NCBI GenBank assembly: GCA_050084985.1
Contig: JBITNC010000001.1
Coordinates: 15,376,001-15,440,000 of the forward strand
Source of the DNA: Nageia nagi
Lineage: Eukaryota > Pinophyta
Direction of reading: 5' to 3'
Length of the DNA: 64,000 nucleotides
Below the pieces are notes generated by a model. It was not told the origin of the DNA. It saw nothing but the letters and a program-made list of their open reading frames with translations, and did no database searches. Shown in pieces: positions 10,561 through 22,344 of this stretch. The translations under genes were made by a program, and so were the position numbers. How positions within the stretch are numbered: position 1 is the first letter of the stretch; each line of letters begins with the position of its first letter.

Positions 10561-12279
10561 CATAATGACATGGTGCATTATTTAAAGTAGGAAGGAAACC
10601 ATGTTCCATTTCATGTTTTCAAAAAATTCTAATTGAGTATGTGGATGTGTCTACTTAATGCTATTAAATTGAATGTTGTGATTTTCAAATATTCTTCAAT
10701 ATATATTGCATGACCAAGAAGGTCAAAAATGCATGTATAATGATTCAAAAACCAATCCAAAAGTGATAGGTTAGCCACATCCACCATATGTTCTATGATT
10801 ATGCACTTGTACCAAATGATATGAAATGATATAAAAATATTATATGATCATAATTGTATAATTCTTGGTCCTACAAGTATTATTTATCATTTGAGCATAA
10901 TTGTAGAGCATATTTGAATCTTATTTTAGTTACCTTTATGTTTATGTTATATCTACATTGCATAATCTTCATGTAACAAACCTATAAAAAAGTTAGAACC
11001 TACCTTTTTCATGCTTGTACAATTAGAGAACTATTGAACCAAAGGAGGTTCCTCATATCAAAATTTAGATTTTAATATACCATATTTCTAAAAATCATAT
11101 GATTGTAGAAAAATGAGCCCAAAAAATGTCTCAAAATGGAGCCCAAAAATTGGCTTAGAGAAAGAAAGAAATTATTTGACCTAGAATTTTTCTATTTCAA
11201 AAACAAGTCAAGAGTGTTAAGTTGGCCTTATCCACCATATGTGCTAAAATGATTCAATTGTACAATATGATATGAAATGATCTAAATATGCTATATAATA
11301 TGAAAAAATAGTATGATATAATCTAAGTATCTTTGAAACCTCATGAAGTACAATATTAGGATTCCATTAAAAAAATACCCGAATCTAGTCTTTAGAAAAG
11401 CAATTTTTGATCCAATGTCTAACTGTTGGTATCAAAGTTTGAAAAATACTTTAAATGACAACAACCAAGGCATTGGACTAAAGATTACATACATAAGTCC
11501 CTTGTAATTGTTTAATGGACATAATGACATGGTGCATGCTTTAAAATAATATAATTGCTCTATATAATGTCCATAATTGCACCATATATAAAAGAGTCTT
11601 GCATAATGACATGAAAATATACCAACATATGTTATGATATGAAAATCAAGGATAAATATGAAAATACACCATCATATGATATGATGTGAAAATCAGGATA
11701 AATAAGAACCAACATCACAACCATAAATTTGATTCAATTATACATATCCAAGTATGTCACATATTAAAAGTGTGTTACACATATAGGTATATTGGATAAA
11801 AACTATACCTTGCAAGTATTTTTCAATTATATTTAATATCTAAAAAAACATCACATAAAATATAAAAGATTAAATATGGAGGGAGAGGAGTTTCTTGTAA
11901 CAAGGATGACATTGCTAGTGAAAAAGGAGGTCTTGTTATTATTTACATCTCATTGTTCCTTCTAAATGACAGTGTTTCCTCTACATGGGTGATGATCACA
12001 CTAAATTTTGAGTAACCTCAAAAGTATTAAGGATCAATATTGATCACCTTGCCTTTAGACACTATGTTACTGATCACTAGTGGCATTTTTGGTGGTGTCT
12101 CTTCTAGTGATTTTTTTGAGACCTCCATCATTAAAATGGTAATACTCCTTTATTGTATCTTCTAAACAAGTATATTCCATTACTAGTGATTGATTATGAG
12201 GTATATTGCAATAATGATACATGTGTTTTACAAGATGTTAAATGTTGCAAAGATCAATTTAAATACTTAAGGATCAATA
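10561..12279. other. Mostly non-coding repeat debris between PPR fragments
   Basis: The stretch holds scattered copies of the CATATGATATGAAATGAT unit, the third copy of the 159-bp repeat (10930-11180) and AT-rich filler. No open frame with family resemblance was found. Confidence 0.55.
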
Positions 12280-12800
12280 ATTATTTGACAAGATGCATGA
12301 TACAAACATAGTTTCATGGAATACAATGATCATATGTTATGCACAAAATGAGTTTTTTGAAAAGACTCTAAAATGATGCAATATAGTTTCATGGACTACA
12401 ATGATCACATGATATGCACTAAATATGTTGAATCTTGTGTTCTACTTTCAAACATTCATGTTGAAGTGGGAAATTCTATTTCAAACATGGAGAATATTCT
12501 TGTGGAGATTAGTGGTGATGCAAAATAATGTAAGATCTAAATATTATTGCACAATGACATGGTGGATGGTTTTAGGTAGATAAGAAACCTTTTTTTTTTT
12601 CAAAAAGTGTTGTTAATAAATATTTCTACTAATAGGTAATGTTGTTGATGGGCACAACAAGGATGCCCTAATGTAGTTGGATTGAAGTTGAAAAAATGGT
12701 ACATGCATTATTGACCTTCTTATTTGTGCAACCTATCTTGAGGAAGCTTTAAAAACCATAATATTCGATTGATAAAATGCAACAAAGAAACACACCATAT
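12280..12800 (+). pseudogene. PPR gene fragments 3 and 4
   Basis: 12290-12380 reads LFDKMHDTNIVSWNTMIICY followed by AQNEFFEKTLK, a classic PPR motif start. 12380-12420 repeats the VSWTTMI part, an internal duplication of about 80 bp. 12640-12760 has VVDGHNKDAL and CIIDLLICATYLEEALK, the last from the E-region side of the repeat array. All are out of register with each other. Confidence 0.7.
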
Positions 12801-13119
12801 TTTTAAAGAATCTTGTACAAATATAGAATGAAGAATTGGAGGAGGTGCAAGAAACATAAGGATGAAATGAGAAATACTTGAAGGGAACAAAAAATAATCA
12901 ATAAATAATAAATGTTAGAGAAGTGCTTACAAGCAAAATGATACTTTAGTATGAATAGAACAAAGCAAATCTTAATTGTACTTTGCTCTTACCTTTATCA
13001 TTTTATATAATCATTTTATTTGGATTCATTATTTATATATTGATGCACATATTGCACTATCCATGGATAAAAATACCAAGAAATATTTTGGTGGAATTAA
13101 ACCAATAATTCTACTTACA

Positions 13120-13510
13120 TATGTGCAACCATGCAGGTCTAGTGGATGAGAGATGTAAATAATCTCATAACATGAGTGACTCTTACTGCATTATTCCTAA
13201 GATGAATCATTATACATGCATTGCTGAACTTCTTGGTCGTGCATTCTATATTGAGGGAGCTTTATATTCATTGCTACAATAATCATAAAACCTAAATTAG
13301 GTGTGTTGTTGTGTCTACTTGATGCTTCTAAATTTAATGTTATGGATTTAAATTCCTTGATAGACATGTATGCAAAATGTAAAACAAATCCTTTTAACAT
13401 GAGGGACTCTTATTGCATTATTTCTAGTATGAATAATTATAAATGCATTATTGACCTTATTATTCATGCATGCTATCCTAAAGGAGCTTTAAAATTCATT
13501 ACCTAAATAC
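13120..13510 (+). pseudogene. PPR gene fragment 5, the longest readable one
   Basis: Frames give GLVDERCK, then SDSYCIIPKMNHYTCIAELL followed by GRAFYIEGALYSL, then LLCLLDASKFNVMDLNSLID followed by MYAKCKTNPF, then SYCIISSMNNYKCIIDLI. The E-region and an upstream L motif alternate, so pieces from different parts of a PPR gene were joined head to tail. Neither a start codon nor the N-terminal organelle-targeting part can be seen. Confidence 0.75.
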
Positions 13511-13860
13511 CCATAAAAATTTAGTTAGGTATGTGGATGTGTCTACTTGATTCTTGTAAATTGAATGTTATGGTTTTGAATACCTAATAGGAATATATGA
13601 AAAATGTATAACAAACCATTATAACATGAGGGAATTTTATTACATTATTCCTAGGATGAATCATTATACATTATTTTTTGACCTTATTAGTCATGTAGGC
13701 TATCTTAAAGGAGATTTAAAATTCATTTCCAAAATACTCATAAAACCTAAACCAAGTATGTATATATATCTACATGGTGCTTGTAAATAAAATGTTATGC
13801 TTTTGAGTGCCTTTATAGGTCACATGTATGAAAAATGTGGAAGAATAAATAAGGCATAAA
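13511..13860 (+). pseudogene. Short PPR-derived repeats
   Basis: Two further copies of the block GTGTCTACTTGATTCTTGTA, translating to CLLD and SCKLNVMVL-like words, occur at 13540 and 13770. Text around 13640-13720 corresponds to the NHYTxxxDLISHVGYLKGDLKF region. Spacing of about 230-320 bp to the neighbours at 13303 and 13861 suggests tandem duplication. Confidence 0.55.
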
Positions 13861-14082
13861 TTGAATATGTGGATGTGTTTACTTGATGCTTGTAAATTGA
13901 ATGTTGTGGTTTTTAATGCCCTGATATACATGTATACAAAATATAGAAGAATACACAAGGCTATGAAATTATTTTACAAGATTTATGATGCAAACACAAT
14001 TTCATGGTATACAAAGATTGTAGGATACATACAAAATAACTTTTATGAAAAAGCACCTAAAGAATTTTATTCTAAAAGATGA
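13861..14082 (+). pseudogene. PPR gene fragment 6
   Basis: The frame is open for 73 codons and contains CLLDACKLNVVVFNALIYMY, TKYRRIHKAMKLFYKIYDAN and TISWYTKIVGYIQNNFYEKA. These are an L motif end, an S motif and the next P-type start of a plant PLS PPR protein. It is too short to be a gene (PPR proteins carry many such motifs) and ends in two stops. Confidence 0.8.
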
Positions 14083-14900
14083 TAATTACTTGACAAGATG
14101 CATAGAAGAATACATGTTGGGTGCTCTCTGTAACCCCATTTACTCAGATCTTCTCAAACCCCTTGAATCAGCTCTCTCTTTATAATAAATAATAAATGCT
14201 CAAATTTCTTTAATCCCATCAACCCTAAATGGTTCAACCTAATTGCTCTATCCCCAAAAAAATTCAAAAAACTTGAAATGTTACAAGTGCCCACCTAATT
14301 TCCCTACATAAGATTATTTTTTGGTTGACATTGAGGGGAGATTTTTACCTACCTCCTTATGATTTAGGGGGGAGTTTTAAAATATTCTCCTAAAAACCAA
14401 TACTAAAACCCAAAAAATGAGGCAATGAAAAACTATTGCACCAAAATTGCCTCTAATCATCTACCTCCAAGGCCCATTTTTGGTCTAGTTTTGATTTCTT
14501 TAACTCATAACCCAACACATCATTCACCCCATACATAAATTATAATACCCATACAAACCTAATAATTACATCCCCATCATTATTAGTTATATCATTGCTA
14601 AACTTTATACCAAAATAATAGAATTACTCCTTTCATTATAGTTGGAGAAGAAAGAACATACGATCAAAGGATCAAATTAGATTTTAGCAAGATCACTAGA
14701 CCATATCTCATGTTCTAGTTCTTTGTACCATTATTAAGGAGGTGTGATTTGAATCTTCCAAAGTATATTATTTCTTTGTAGACTTATAAAATTATTTTGA
14801 CATTGTACCTTAATATTTATTACTTAAAGGGCTCCTATAGATTGAAAATCTTAAAAATATTCTAGTGGTAATATCATGATTACATGAGACAATGATAAGT
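14083..14900. other. Non-coding spacer
   Basis: 14083-14300 repeats the CTTGAAATGTTACAAGTGCC flank text of the PPR debris. From 14300 to 14900 nothing was recognised apart from ordinary AT-rich sequence. Confidence 0.5.
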
Positions 14901-14919
14901 CAATTTCATTTTACACAAG

Positions 14920-15800
14920 GTATTTCAAATGATATTTTTAAGAATTGTAGGAATGCAACAAGGTTTCCCTCTTTCTCCAACATTTTTTAAGATCTTAATT
15001 TATGAACTTGAGTCATTTATCCATGAGTGCATACATACAAATGATGATAATTTACTTAACCATGCATTGATATATATTTTCCTCTTTACTTATGATGATG
15101 TTCTTTTGGTATCAACTAATTATGAAGGCCTATAATGTCATTTGGATACACTTTATCCATTTTTTACTCTAAGATAACTAACATTGAACCTATATAAAAA
15201 TAAGATAATTATGTTTAATACTACTAAAGATTCTCTTTCATATCTTCACTTTCATTTTCAACAAGGGGAGGTAGATGTCACCACATATTATTTGTATCTA
15301 GGTGTGCTTTTCATTGGATCTACCTTTATGATGAAATCACTTATACATTCTCACATATATAAGGATAATTAGACTCTTTATTTTCTTGTGTAAAGCTATT
15401 TTAGATCTTATTTTTAGTGTATATTTTTCAAGATGAAAATATTTGATGCCTTGGTCAAACTAATTGTAATATATGATTCAAAGTTCTAAGGACCAAGTAT
15501 TTGATGAATTTTATGGTCATGCATTGAAAGGTTACAAACACTTAATATCCAAATATTCATTTAATACAAGAGCATAGTACATCACTCAATTGTCTTGGTA
15601 GAATTTGGATCTGTCTTCTCCAACTCGAGATCATCTTCATGATCATTACTTATTTTACCTTCATGGATTTAACTTCAAGTTCTTTAGGGGGAATAGAGAA
15701 ACTAGTATTTATAGGTATCAAAAATCTTAGATAGCATTCAAATTTGGCTTGATAGACTCCCTATTTTCTCTATGGGATTGCATGTATTGTAACCAAAACT
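14920..15800 (+). pseudogene. LINE (non-LTR retrotransposon) reverse transcriptase, 3' part
   Basis: The translation contains GMQQGFPLSPTFFKILIYEL, then an LFTYDDVLLVS block, in which Y-D-D is the catalytic YADD-type centre of the RT. It continues NTTKDSLSYLHFHFQQGE and YYLYLGVLFIG, the usual order in plant LINE ORF2. Damaged C-terminal text (KIFDALVKLIVIYDS) follows. About ten stops and frameshifts are present. The endonuclease and the first half of the RT are missing on the left. Confidence 0.75.
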
Positions 15801-15834
15801 CTTTAAACATGAGTTTAGTATAATAATTTTGAAA

Positions 15835-16500
15835 AGTATAACAAAGAAGGAAGAGGATGGGCTAAAAATAACCCTTGTTGGTCACTTTGTTGGGGTATGA
15901 ACCCATTTGGATATGATTCAAAGTTGGATGAAGGTAATATGGTGCATAAAAGGTTTAGTTTCCTTAATTACATTACCAAGAGGATTCTTGCTATTCAAGT
16001 TCTAATTCAATGAAGACCTACAAAAAGTGATTGAAATGAGCTCGTGGTTTCTTGGGAAGAGAGGATTAATTGTCAAACAATTGGATAAACATTTCTCCCT
16101 TAAAACTAAAAATTTTAATCTCATTCCAACATGGATCTCACTACCTAGACTTCACTCATCATTTTGGCACCAATGTGTAATAGTAGGAATTGCATAAGTA
16201 ATTAGATCCCTTATCACAATTAGGAGAGAAAAAAGATTGAAACTTAAATTTACAAATGTAATATTTATGGCTAATCTAGATATTTCTAAACCCTTGATGA
16301 AGGAGATAAATTAAAAATAGAAGATGGAAGAGAATGGATGCAACCAATTGAGTATGAAAACTTGCCAGTATAGTGTGGAATTTTTAAGAATTATGAACAC
16401 TATGAAAAGGAGTGCCTAGAAAAGAAAAAGAGAGCTAAAGAAAGGAGGGAAAAATAAAATCAAGAAAAGGAAACTCAATATAATCAATAAAATCAAGGGT
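15835..16500 (+). pseudogene. LINE ORF1-like fragment (DUF4283 and zinc-knuckle region)
   Basis: The frame reads ITLVGHFVGV, GLVSLITLPRGFLLFKF, IEMSSWFLGKRGLIVKQLD, TWISLPRLHSSFWHQCV and KFTNVIFMANLDISKPLMKE, with a reduced knuckle CGIFKNYEHYEKECLEK. This order matches the DUF4283 domain of plant LINE ORF1 proteins, which bind the element RNA. It lies downstream of the RT fragment, whereas in an intact LINE it would be upstream. The two therefore come from different copies or a rearrangement. Confidence 0.7.
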
Positions 16501-17861
16501 GGAAGATATTCCAAAAATAAAAAGCATGAAAAAATAAAAAGAACTAAGGGAAAAATATAGTCAAAATACAGACAAAATGAACCTCAACAAGAAAATAATC
16601 AGCTCCAAAGGGAGTCCAATTTAAGGAAACACCCACAAAAAACCCCTTTGGGGCATTAATTCTTTTTGAAGGAATGGAAAAATAAGCAACAAGTTTTGAG
16701 TCATATTTTTTAGAAGACAAAATTACACACATGGAAGTTGTGGCAAGGGAATAAAGAGAAAGAATTAAAAGAGTTACAAAAGAAATAAGAACTAAATAGA
16801 TACCAAATGTAGGAAAGGGATATATGGGAACACCATACCATGATGAGAATAGGGAGAAACTCCCAAATAGAATATAGAAAATGGATAGTAAATAACTCTA
16901 CATCAGATCAACAAGACTTAATCCACTTTTAGAATGAACAAAGGATTTCTAGATTAAAATATTCTAGCAACAAAGATGCAGTTGGGTTATATTTCAAATG
17001 CATTTTGACTATAGATTAATGATTATTTAGTAATAAAATTGATAGAGTAGGTTTCCTTAGGGCTACCAATAGGTTATAGTTGGGTAGCATTTGAACTTAT
17101 TTTGTTAGTAGTTTCTTTTTGGAAAATTATGTTAGCTACCACTAGGTATAGTTGGGTAGTAGTTTCCTATTTTGCAAACCATTTTGTGACCAATTTTTTG
17201 GGACCAAATGAAACTCCTCCATCATTTTTTTGATAATATTATTTACCTTTTGTAAAAAATATAATAATTAATGAATTAGGTTGTGATTACAAATATTGTT
17301 ATATCTTTGTCTAATATCTTTGTAAAACAAGCAGATAAGGAGAAAATTTATCTTATCTTCAATGTTATTTAGGTTACAAAAATAACAAATTAATTTATCC
17401 TATGATATTTTAAGTATTGTTAATATACTAATTTCATTATGTGATTCATATGAATTAAATTATGATCATAAATTCCTTTTTGAGATTGATAAGTTTAAGT
17501 GGTAGCATGGATGTTCAAGTTTTTGGTTAATGATGTTTTTGTAATAGTCTAATTTTTTAGTAGTTTGATATTTTCATTTCTCTAAAAAATTAATTATTAT
17601 AGTTACAAATTTTTATTTTTATTTTACATTATAAAGAAGTTATATTATTATGTATGCCCCAAAAATAAAGCCCCTGATCAGAGTCTTATAGTTAATCTTT
17701 TTTTATATGTTAATAAGTTATGCACATTTGTTGGATAATAATAGGAATTCTATGATGATCAAACTTTCTTAGCTTATAATTTTATAATATATATAGTCTT
17801 AAAGCTTCAATTTCAATAGAGAGTAGGCCATATTATATTAAAAGGATAGGGTATGACATGT
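16501..17861. other. AT-rich spacer, no gene seen
   Basis: An imperfect duplication of about 90 bp lies at 17050-17170 (TAGTTGGGTAGCATTTG and TAGTTGGGTAGTAGTTTCC). Otherwise nothing was recognised. The minus-strand open frame at 16544-16732 has no family resemblance. Confidence 0.5.
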
Positions 17862-18085
17862 CACTACATCAAAAAAGGGAAATAAGGATGGTAATAATAT
17901 GATGATTTTTTATTGCATTCAAAAATTGAAATATTATACAAGAGGGTGGTCTATAGTTGCCCTTAAATATATCATAGTGGTAAAAATACTAACAAAATAT
18001 CAAAAGTTTTATGATGGTTTGTAATCATCATAGTAGATTTAAGAAGGCGATTTATGGTCATCATTAAAAATCACCCCCCAAAAAA
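17862..18085. mobile_element. Possible CACTA-type DNA transposon terminus
   Basis: The sequence starts CACTACATCAAAAAAGGGA, which resembles the CACTACA-A-rich termini of plant CACTA (En/Spm) elements. It is followed by subterminal words that recur in both orientations: ATGGTTTGTAATCATCAT, GGTGGTCTATAG, CATAGTGGTAAAA, ATTTATGGTCATCATTAAAA. Such hairpin-prone repeats are typical of CACTA ends. No opposite terminus (TGTAGTG) or transposase was found nearby, so this would be a fragment. Confidence 0.4.
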
Positions 18086-18112
18086 ATTAAAAAATTCATG
18101 GGGGTTATAAGT

Positions 18113-18740
18113 CCTTATAGTACAATAAAACAATAGTGGAGGGGGGGGGGGCATTTTTAAGCATACATATTTTGAAGTATCTAAAATATAAAATATGAAT
18201 CCATTTGAAATCCATGTATAAAACCATTTCCAAGTACTTTGAAGCCATTTTGAACCCTTGAGATAGATGAGAACATGATTATAAGGTGGGGGGTCGAGAA
18301 ACATCAATGTATATTTTTAATTCCTCCATATTTCATGAATATCTAATAAAAATAGATATTTTACTACAAATTCTCGTATTCTTACATTCTTCTATGATTT
18401 ACAAGAACCAAGGAGATCACATCCACATACCCAATTCAATTTTTATAAGCATTTTTGCAATGAAGTTCAAAGATTCCTAAATATATATTGCATGGAAAAG
18501 ATATTTAACAATGCATGTATAATAATTTATTCTTGAAATCATGCAAGAAGATTTGATCATGCTATTAGGGTTGGTTTCTAGGTAATACAAATATTATATT
18601 GTTAGGGTTGGTTCCCAAGTTTAGCTTGATCAAATGAAAGAGTTTAAGGGCATATTTATTGTCAACATGAATTACATATCCTCCAATCATTGCAATCCAT
18701 GAAACCATATATGTGTCTTGTCAAAAAAGTATTCAAACTT
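18113..18740 (-). pseudogene. PPR tandem unit A
   Basis: On the minus strand 18570-18740 reads MIGGYVIHVDNKYALKLFHL followed by IKLNLGTNPNNIIFV, a PPR motif pair. 18310-18480 matches 23125-23280 (ATTCTCGTATTCTTACATTC against ATTCTCATATTCCTACATTC), the C-terminal end of the same fragment. 18120-18290 is its non-coding flank and returns at 18741-18915. It holds a run of about 11 G at 18140-18151. The unit is about 630 bp long. Confidence 0.65.
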
Positions 18741-18920
18741 AAGCCCTTATAGTGTATAAAAATAAAAATGAAAGGGGGAACCCATTTTGAAGCCATTAAA
18801 CATAAAGAAACTAAATCTTGAATCCATTTTCAAGGCATGAAGCTATTTCAAATCCTTAAGTTATTTTGAAGCACTTCAAATTCATTTCAAACCCTTAAGC
18901 CAGATAAGAGTATGAATTTA
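18741..18920 (-). pseudogene. PPR tandem unit B, left flank
   Basis: This repeats the flank of unit A (TTTGAAGCCATT, AAACCCTTAAGCCAGATAAG). Its continuation lies on the far side of the LTR element, at 23120. The five bases ATTTA at 18916-18920 are the left copy of the target duplication. Confidence 0.6.
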
Positions 18921-19187
18921 TGTTAAGTTCCTAATATATCATAAACAAATTATGGATTAATCCTAAAAAAATTCCACTAACTCTACACTAATGGATTGCT
19001 TGCACCACTTCAAGGGGGACACCTCCTTGAGAATCACTTCTCACATAAAACTCAACTCATTCTTCTTCCTTTTTTAATAATAGGGAATCCCCCTATAAAT
19101 AACTTATACATGATAACTAACCCCATGCATAGTGCATGTGGAACTAACACCATTACTATTCCTAATACGTATTATGGGGTCATAACA
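18921..19187 (-). repeat. 3' LTR of the small LTR element
   Basis: 267 bp, starting TGTTATGACCCC and ending TTCCTAACTTAACA-like on the minus strand, so both ends carry TGTTA/TAACA. It aligns with 22855-23119 over ATCACTTCTCACATAAAACT, CCCCCTATAAATAACTTATA and GTGCATGTGG. The pyrimidine run CCACCCCCTTAAGG next to it (19188-19204) is the polypurine tract of the minus strand. Confidence 0.8.
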
Positions 19188-19224
19188 TTGCCACCCCCTT
19201 AAGGAAGCTTTGTCCTCAAAGCTT

Positions 19225-19850
19225 CTACAAACCACACACACTACCAAAATGTAATACACACCACATACCTAATCTATGAAGGGGATTTATAACATTATTA
19301 CCCCCTTTGACAAGATTTGTGCTCAAATATTGCCAAAAATACAAAGTAAATATACAATCTATCCATGAATAAATAAGACAAGAGGGAACCAAGGATTCCA
19401 ACTTGGCCATAGTAACCAATAGTGCACCAAAGCTGAACATGAGCCCATCTATGTATTGAAACTCCACTCCAATAAGGATGATGTTGTTGTCAAGGAGGGA
19501 AAAAAAATAAGGATATAGAAGAATCCATAAAGAATCCACCATGTTGTTGTTGCTATGTTGAATAGTCCTACAGTGGGTGCTCAAAGAAAACATGTGACCC
19601 AAGATCATCCATAGTAATGTAAGTGAGAGGAATATCCCTACACTCAACAACCTACTCAAATGGAATCGAACACTCAAAATCCACATCATCAATATGGATA
19701 CAAGGTGGAGCAAGGGCCTCATACTCCTCAATGGGGTCCATTAGCTCCACACCATCTGTACTGAGATAAGTGAGAGGAATGTCCTCACACTCTACAATAG
19801 GGTCCACTGGCACCACATGGATATCATCATGAACCATGATAGGCTATGGA
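19225..19850 (-). pseudogene. Open frames at the 3' end of the small LTR element, unknown product
   Basis: Two overlapping frames can be read. The one starting at 19837 is acidic (VECEDIPLTYLSTDGVELMD) and the phrase returns degenerately downstream as VECRDIPLTYITMDD. The other continues through a hydrophobic stretch to LVKGGNNVINPL and a TKL-LKGG-NVM-like tail next to the polypurine tract. Many gypsy polyproteins end with such a tail, so this may be a relic of their C terminus. No enzymatic domain is visible. Confidence 0.4.
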
Positions 19851-20471
19851 TATGCAAGTATATCCTATTCTAACTTGGCCAGTGAATATGCATCTCTTAG
19901 AGTTGGTGGATTCAACATGACTACATTCTTTTTGACTTCTACCCTTAAGTTGTTAGTGAATAATTGAAAGGGTAATTTCTCATCCATCACATAGTCATCA
20001 AAAAAATCATCATTAATATAATGATGCACAAAATTAGTATGAAATGGTAGAGTAATAGTATATATATTATTTTAGAATTGCACTATGAGTTGGGATAATA
20101 CACTATCATACTTTTATTCTTTCATTCTTTTCAAAAAATTCTTTCTATTCCAACTCTCTTCCCTTTAACATGAAATTTGAGTCTTCTATTAGCCCTAAGT
20201 TTGAATAATTTTGGGTGTTGTTAAGATTCAGATATTGTATATATAATCTGGATATTATATGTATAAGTCATTATCTTTGATATTTTGCCTTGTAAAATTC
20301 TAGTCAAAGTTGATTAGGTGTTGTAATAACTCCTAAGGATAAACCTTAAGTCATATTAATAGTCAAATAGGTTGGAACTGTATGTATAAAAGAATCATGT
20401 CTGAGAGTAAGTATGCCACATCTGGGTAGTGTTGAATTATGTATGAGAAGAGAAAGTTTAAGGAAATATCT

Positions 20472-20546
20472 AAGAGTTGTTATAAATACAATGTTCAAGA
20501 GTTATTATGAATATAGTTTCCAAGAGTTATTATAAATATAAGTCCA
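20472..20546. repeat. 25-bp tandem repeat, three copies
   Basis: AAGAGTTGTTATAAATA, AAGAGTTATTATGAATA and AAGAGTTATTATAAATA start at 20472, 20497 and 20522, each followed by a TA/GTTC tail. Confidence 0.85.
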
Positions 20547-20588
20547 AGTTATGTCCAAATAATCAATAGGAGATGCTCAAAAGTAAGT

Positions 20589-20845
20589 AAAGCCTATTAT
20601 TTTCAATATTGATGTCAAAAATTTTGGCTAAAATTAGTGGATCCCAAAACAAGTAATGGCAAGTAATGATTCATAAAGATACCAAATAAAGCCCGTCAAT
20701 TTTGAGTGATGATGTCAGAACTTTTAGCTAAAATTAATAGGTCCCAAAATAATATTGGATGATGATTCATGAAGATAACAAATAGAGCTTGTCAATTTTG
20801 AGTGATGACATCAAAACTTTTGGCCAAAATCAATAGGTACTAAGA
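20589..20845. repeat. 96-99-bp tandem repeat, 2.6 copies
   Basis: Copies start at 20589, 20688 and 20784 with AAAGCCTATTATTTTCAATA, AAAGCCCGTCAATTTTGAGT and AGAGCTTGTCAATTTTGAGT. Each continues GATGTCA...TTTTGGCTAAAAT and AGTGATTCATAAAGAT-like text. Confidence 0.85.
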
Positions 20846-22344
20846 AGAGCCATACTGTCAATAGAACTCATCAAAACAAATAAGACCCACTAGACTAAGG
20901 TAAGTGTAATGGGTAAGAAGTAACACCTAGGTCCACTTGATCTTAAGTTTTTGACACTCGGGGCCCTATTAATATGTCAATTTCAACTCTATTCCACATA
21001 ACAATAGTATTTTCTTTTCAAACTAAGTTGATATACTATTTGTAAAACCCCATTACTCTATTAATTCAGAACTACAATATGGACCATCAATGATTGCAAA
21101 GAAGTAGATAGCTACCAATAGAACATAGTATCAGATCATACCTATTAGACTATAGATAAGTACTTATTCAATCAGCTATAGTACCATATTTAATCAACTA
21201 CAATGCTAAAGAAGGATTAGTTAACATGTTAGGAGGATTACAGCTCAATGGATATGGCTATTTAGAAATTTCAAATTCCCAGATAGTCATGCTATTGTTA
21301 CTTATTCACTGTGTAATCTAACATAATTATAATATTTATTATAAATAATTTCTTTGCTAACTTCAATCAAGATGAATAATTATGTATATTAATGATAGAC
21401 AACAACTTAGCAGGGCATGTAAATGTATAAATTATGGATTGTTAGAAATCAATAGGGTCAAACATTCTATCAAATTTGTCTAGGTATGTAAGATGCTTTC
21501 ATATATGATAATGCAAATAGATAATGCTTTTCCATTTTATAACAAGTGGTTGCTTATTTCTTTTGTAAATGTTACATTATGTATGAGATGTTATCTTAAG
21601 TTGTGGTTATGTATTGTGATTGTGAGACCCTAAGTGTGAGATAGTTCACTATTCTTAATCTTGGATATAGATTACTTCTTGTGTTGCAATGCCTAGGCTA
21701 TGAAGGTATTTTTTTAGTTTCAATTCAATTTGTGAATATATTTCTTCTAATTCTATACCTTTTTATCTCTTTCTTGTTACTTTAAACCTTTACAATTTAT
21801 AAGAACTCACCTATAACCTAAATATTGAGTAGAAAACCAACATGAGTGCATTCCCACCACCTTTTACTCTTTCAAGGAACCTACTATTGTAGGCAATGGA
21901 GAACTCAACCAGACCAAACCCTATGAGGTTACATTATACCAATCAACAGTATCCATCATCATTTTTTTCACTTGCTCTATATTTTAAGCTATTTTTGAGA
22001 TAACTTCACTACTTTTAATATAAAATGGTCAATATAGCTTCAAAAATTTTGAAATGTTTTTTTGATTACTCCTAATACATATATTTGAAAACCCTTTCAA
22101 TATTCTTAGCTAACCCACCAAGATGGAAAAATATGACTATTTACTTTTCCCTTTTTTCATAATTCCCAATCTAGGGGTTTTAGTAATTTCCACACAAATC
22201 GATTAATACTACTCAAAATGATCTAAATTTTTACTAAATTCTTCTCATATGCATATAAATCTTCCCTCAAAAAATCAAAATCCAATTATGTTTATTTCAC
22301 CCTAAAATATGAATTTAGTGAAAAACCTAAAATGCTAATAACTC

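Larger units (their letters stand above)
20219..21957 (+). repeat. Probable LTR-like insertion inside the small element, boundaries uncertain
   Basis: The segment begins TGTTAAGATTCAG, has a TATAAAAG box at about 20395 and contains two tandem arrays described separately. Near 21660-21850 it reads like the end of an LTR followed by the start of a gag-like frame (MSAFPPPFTLS). It splits the small element without coding function. I could not find a target duplication or a second copy. Confidence 0.4.
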
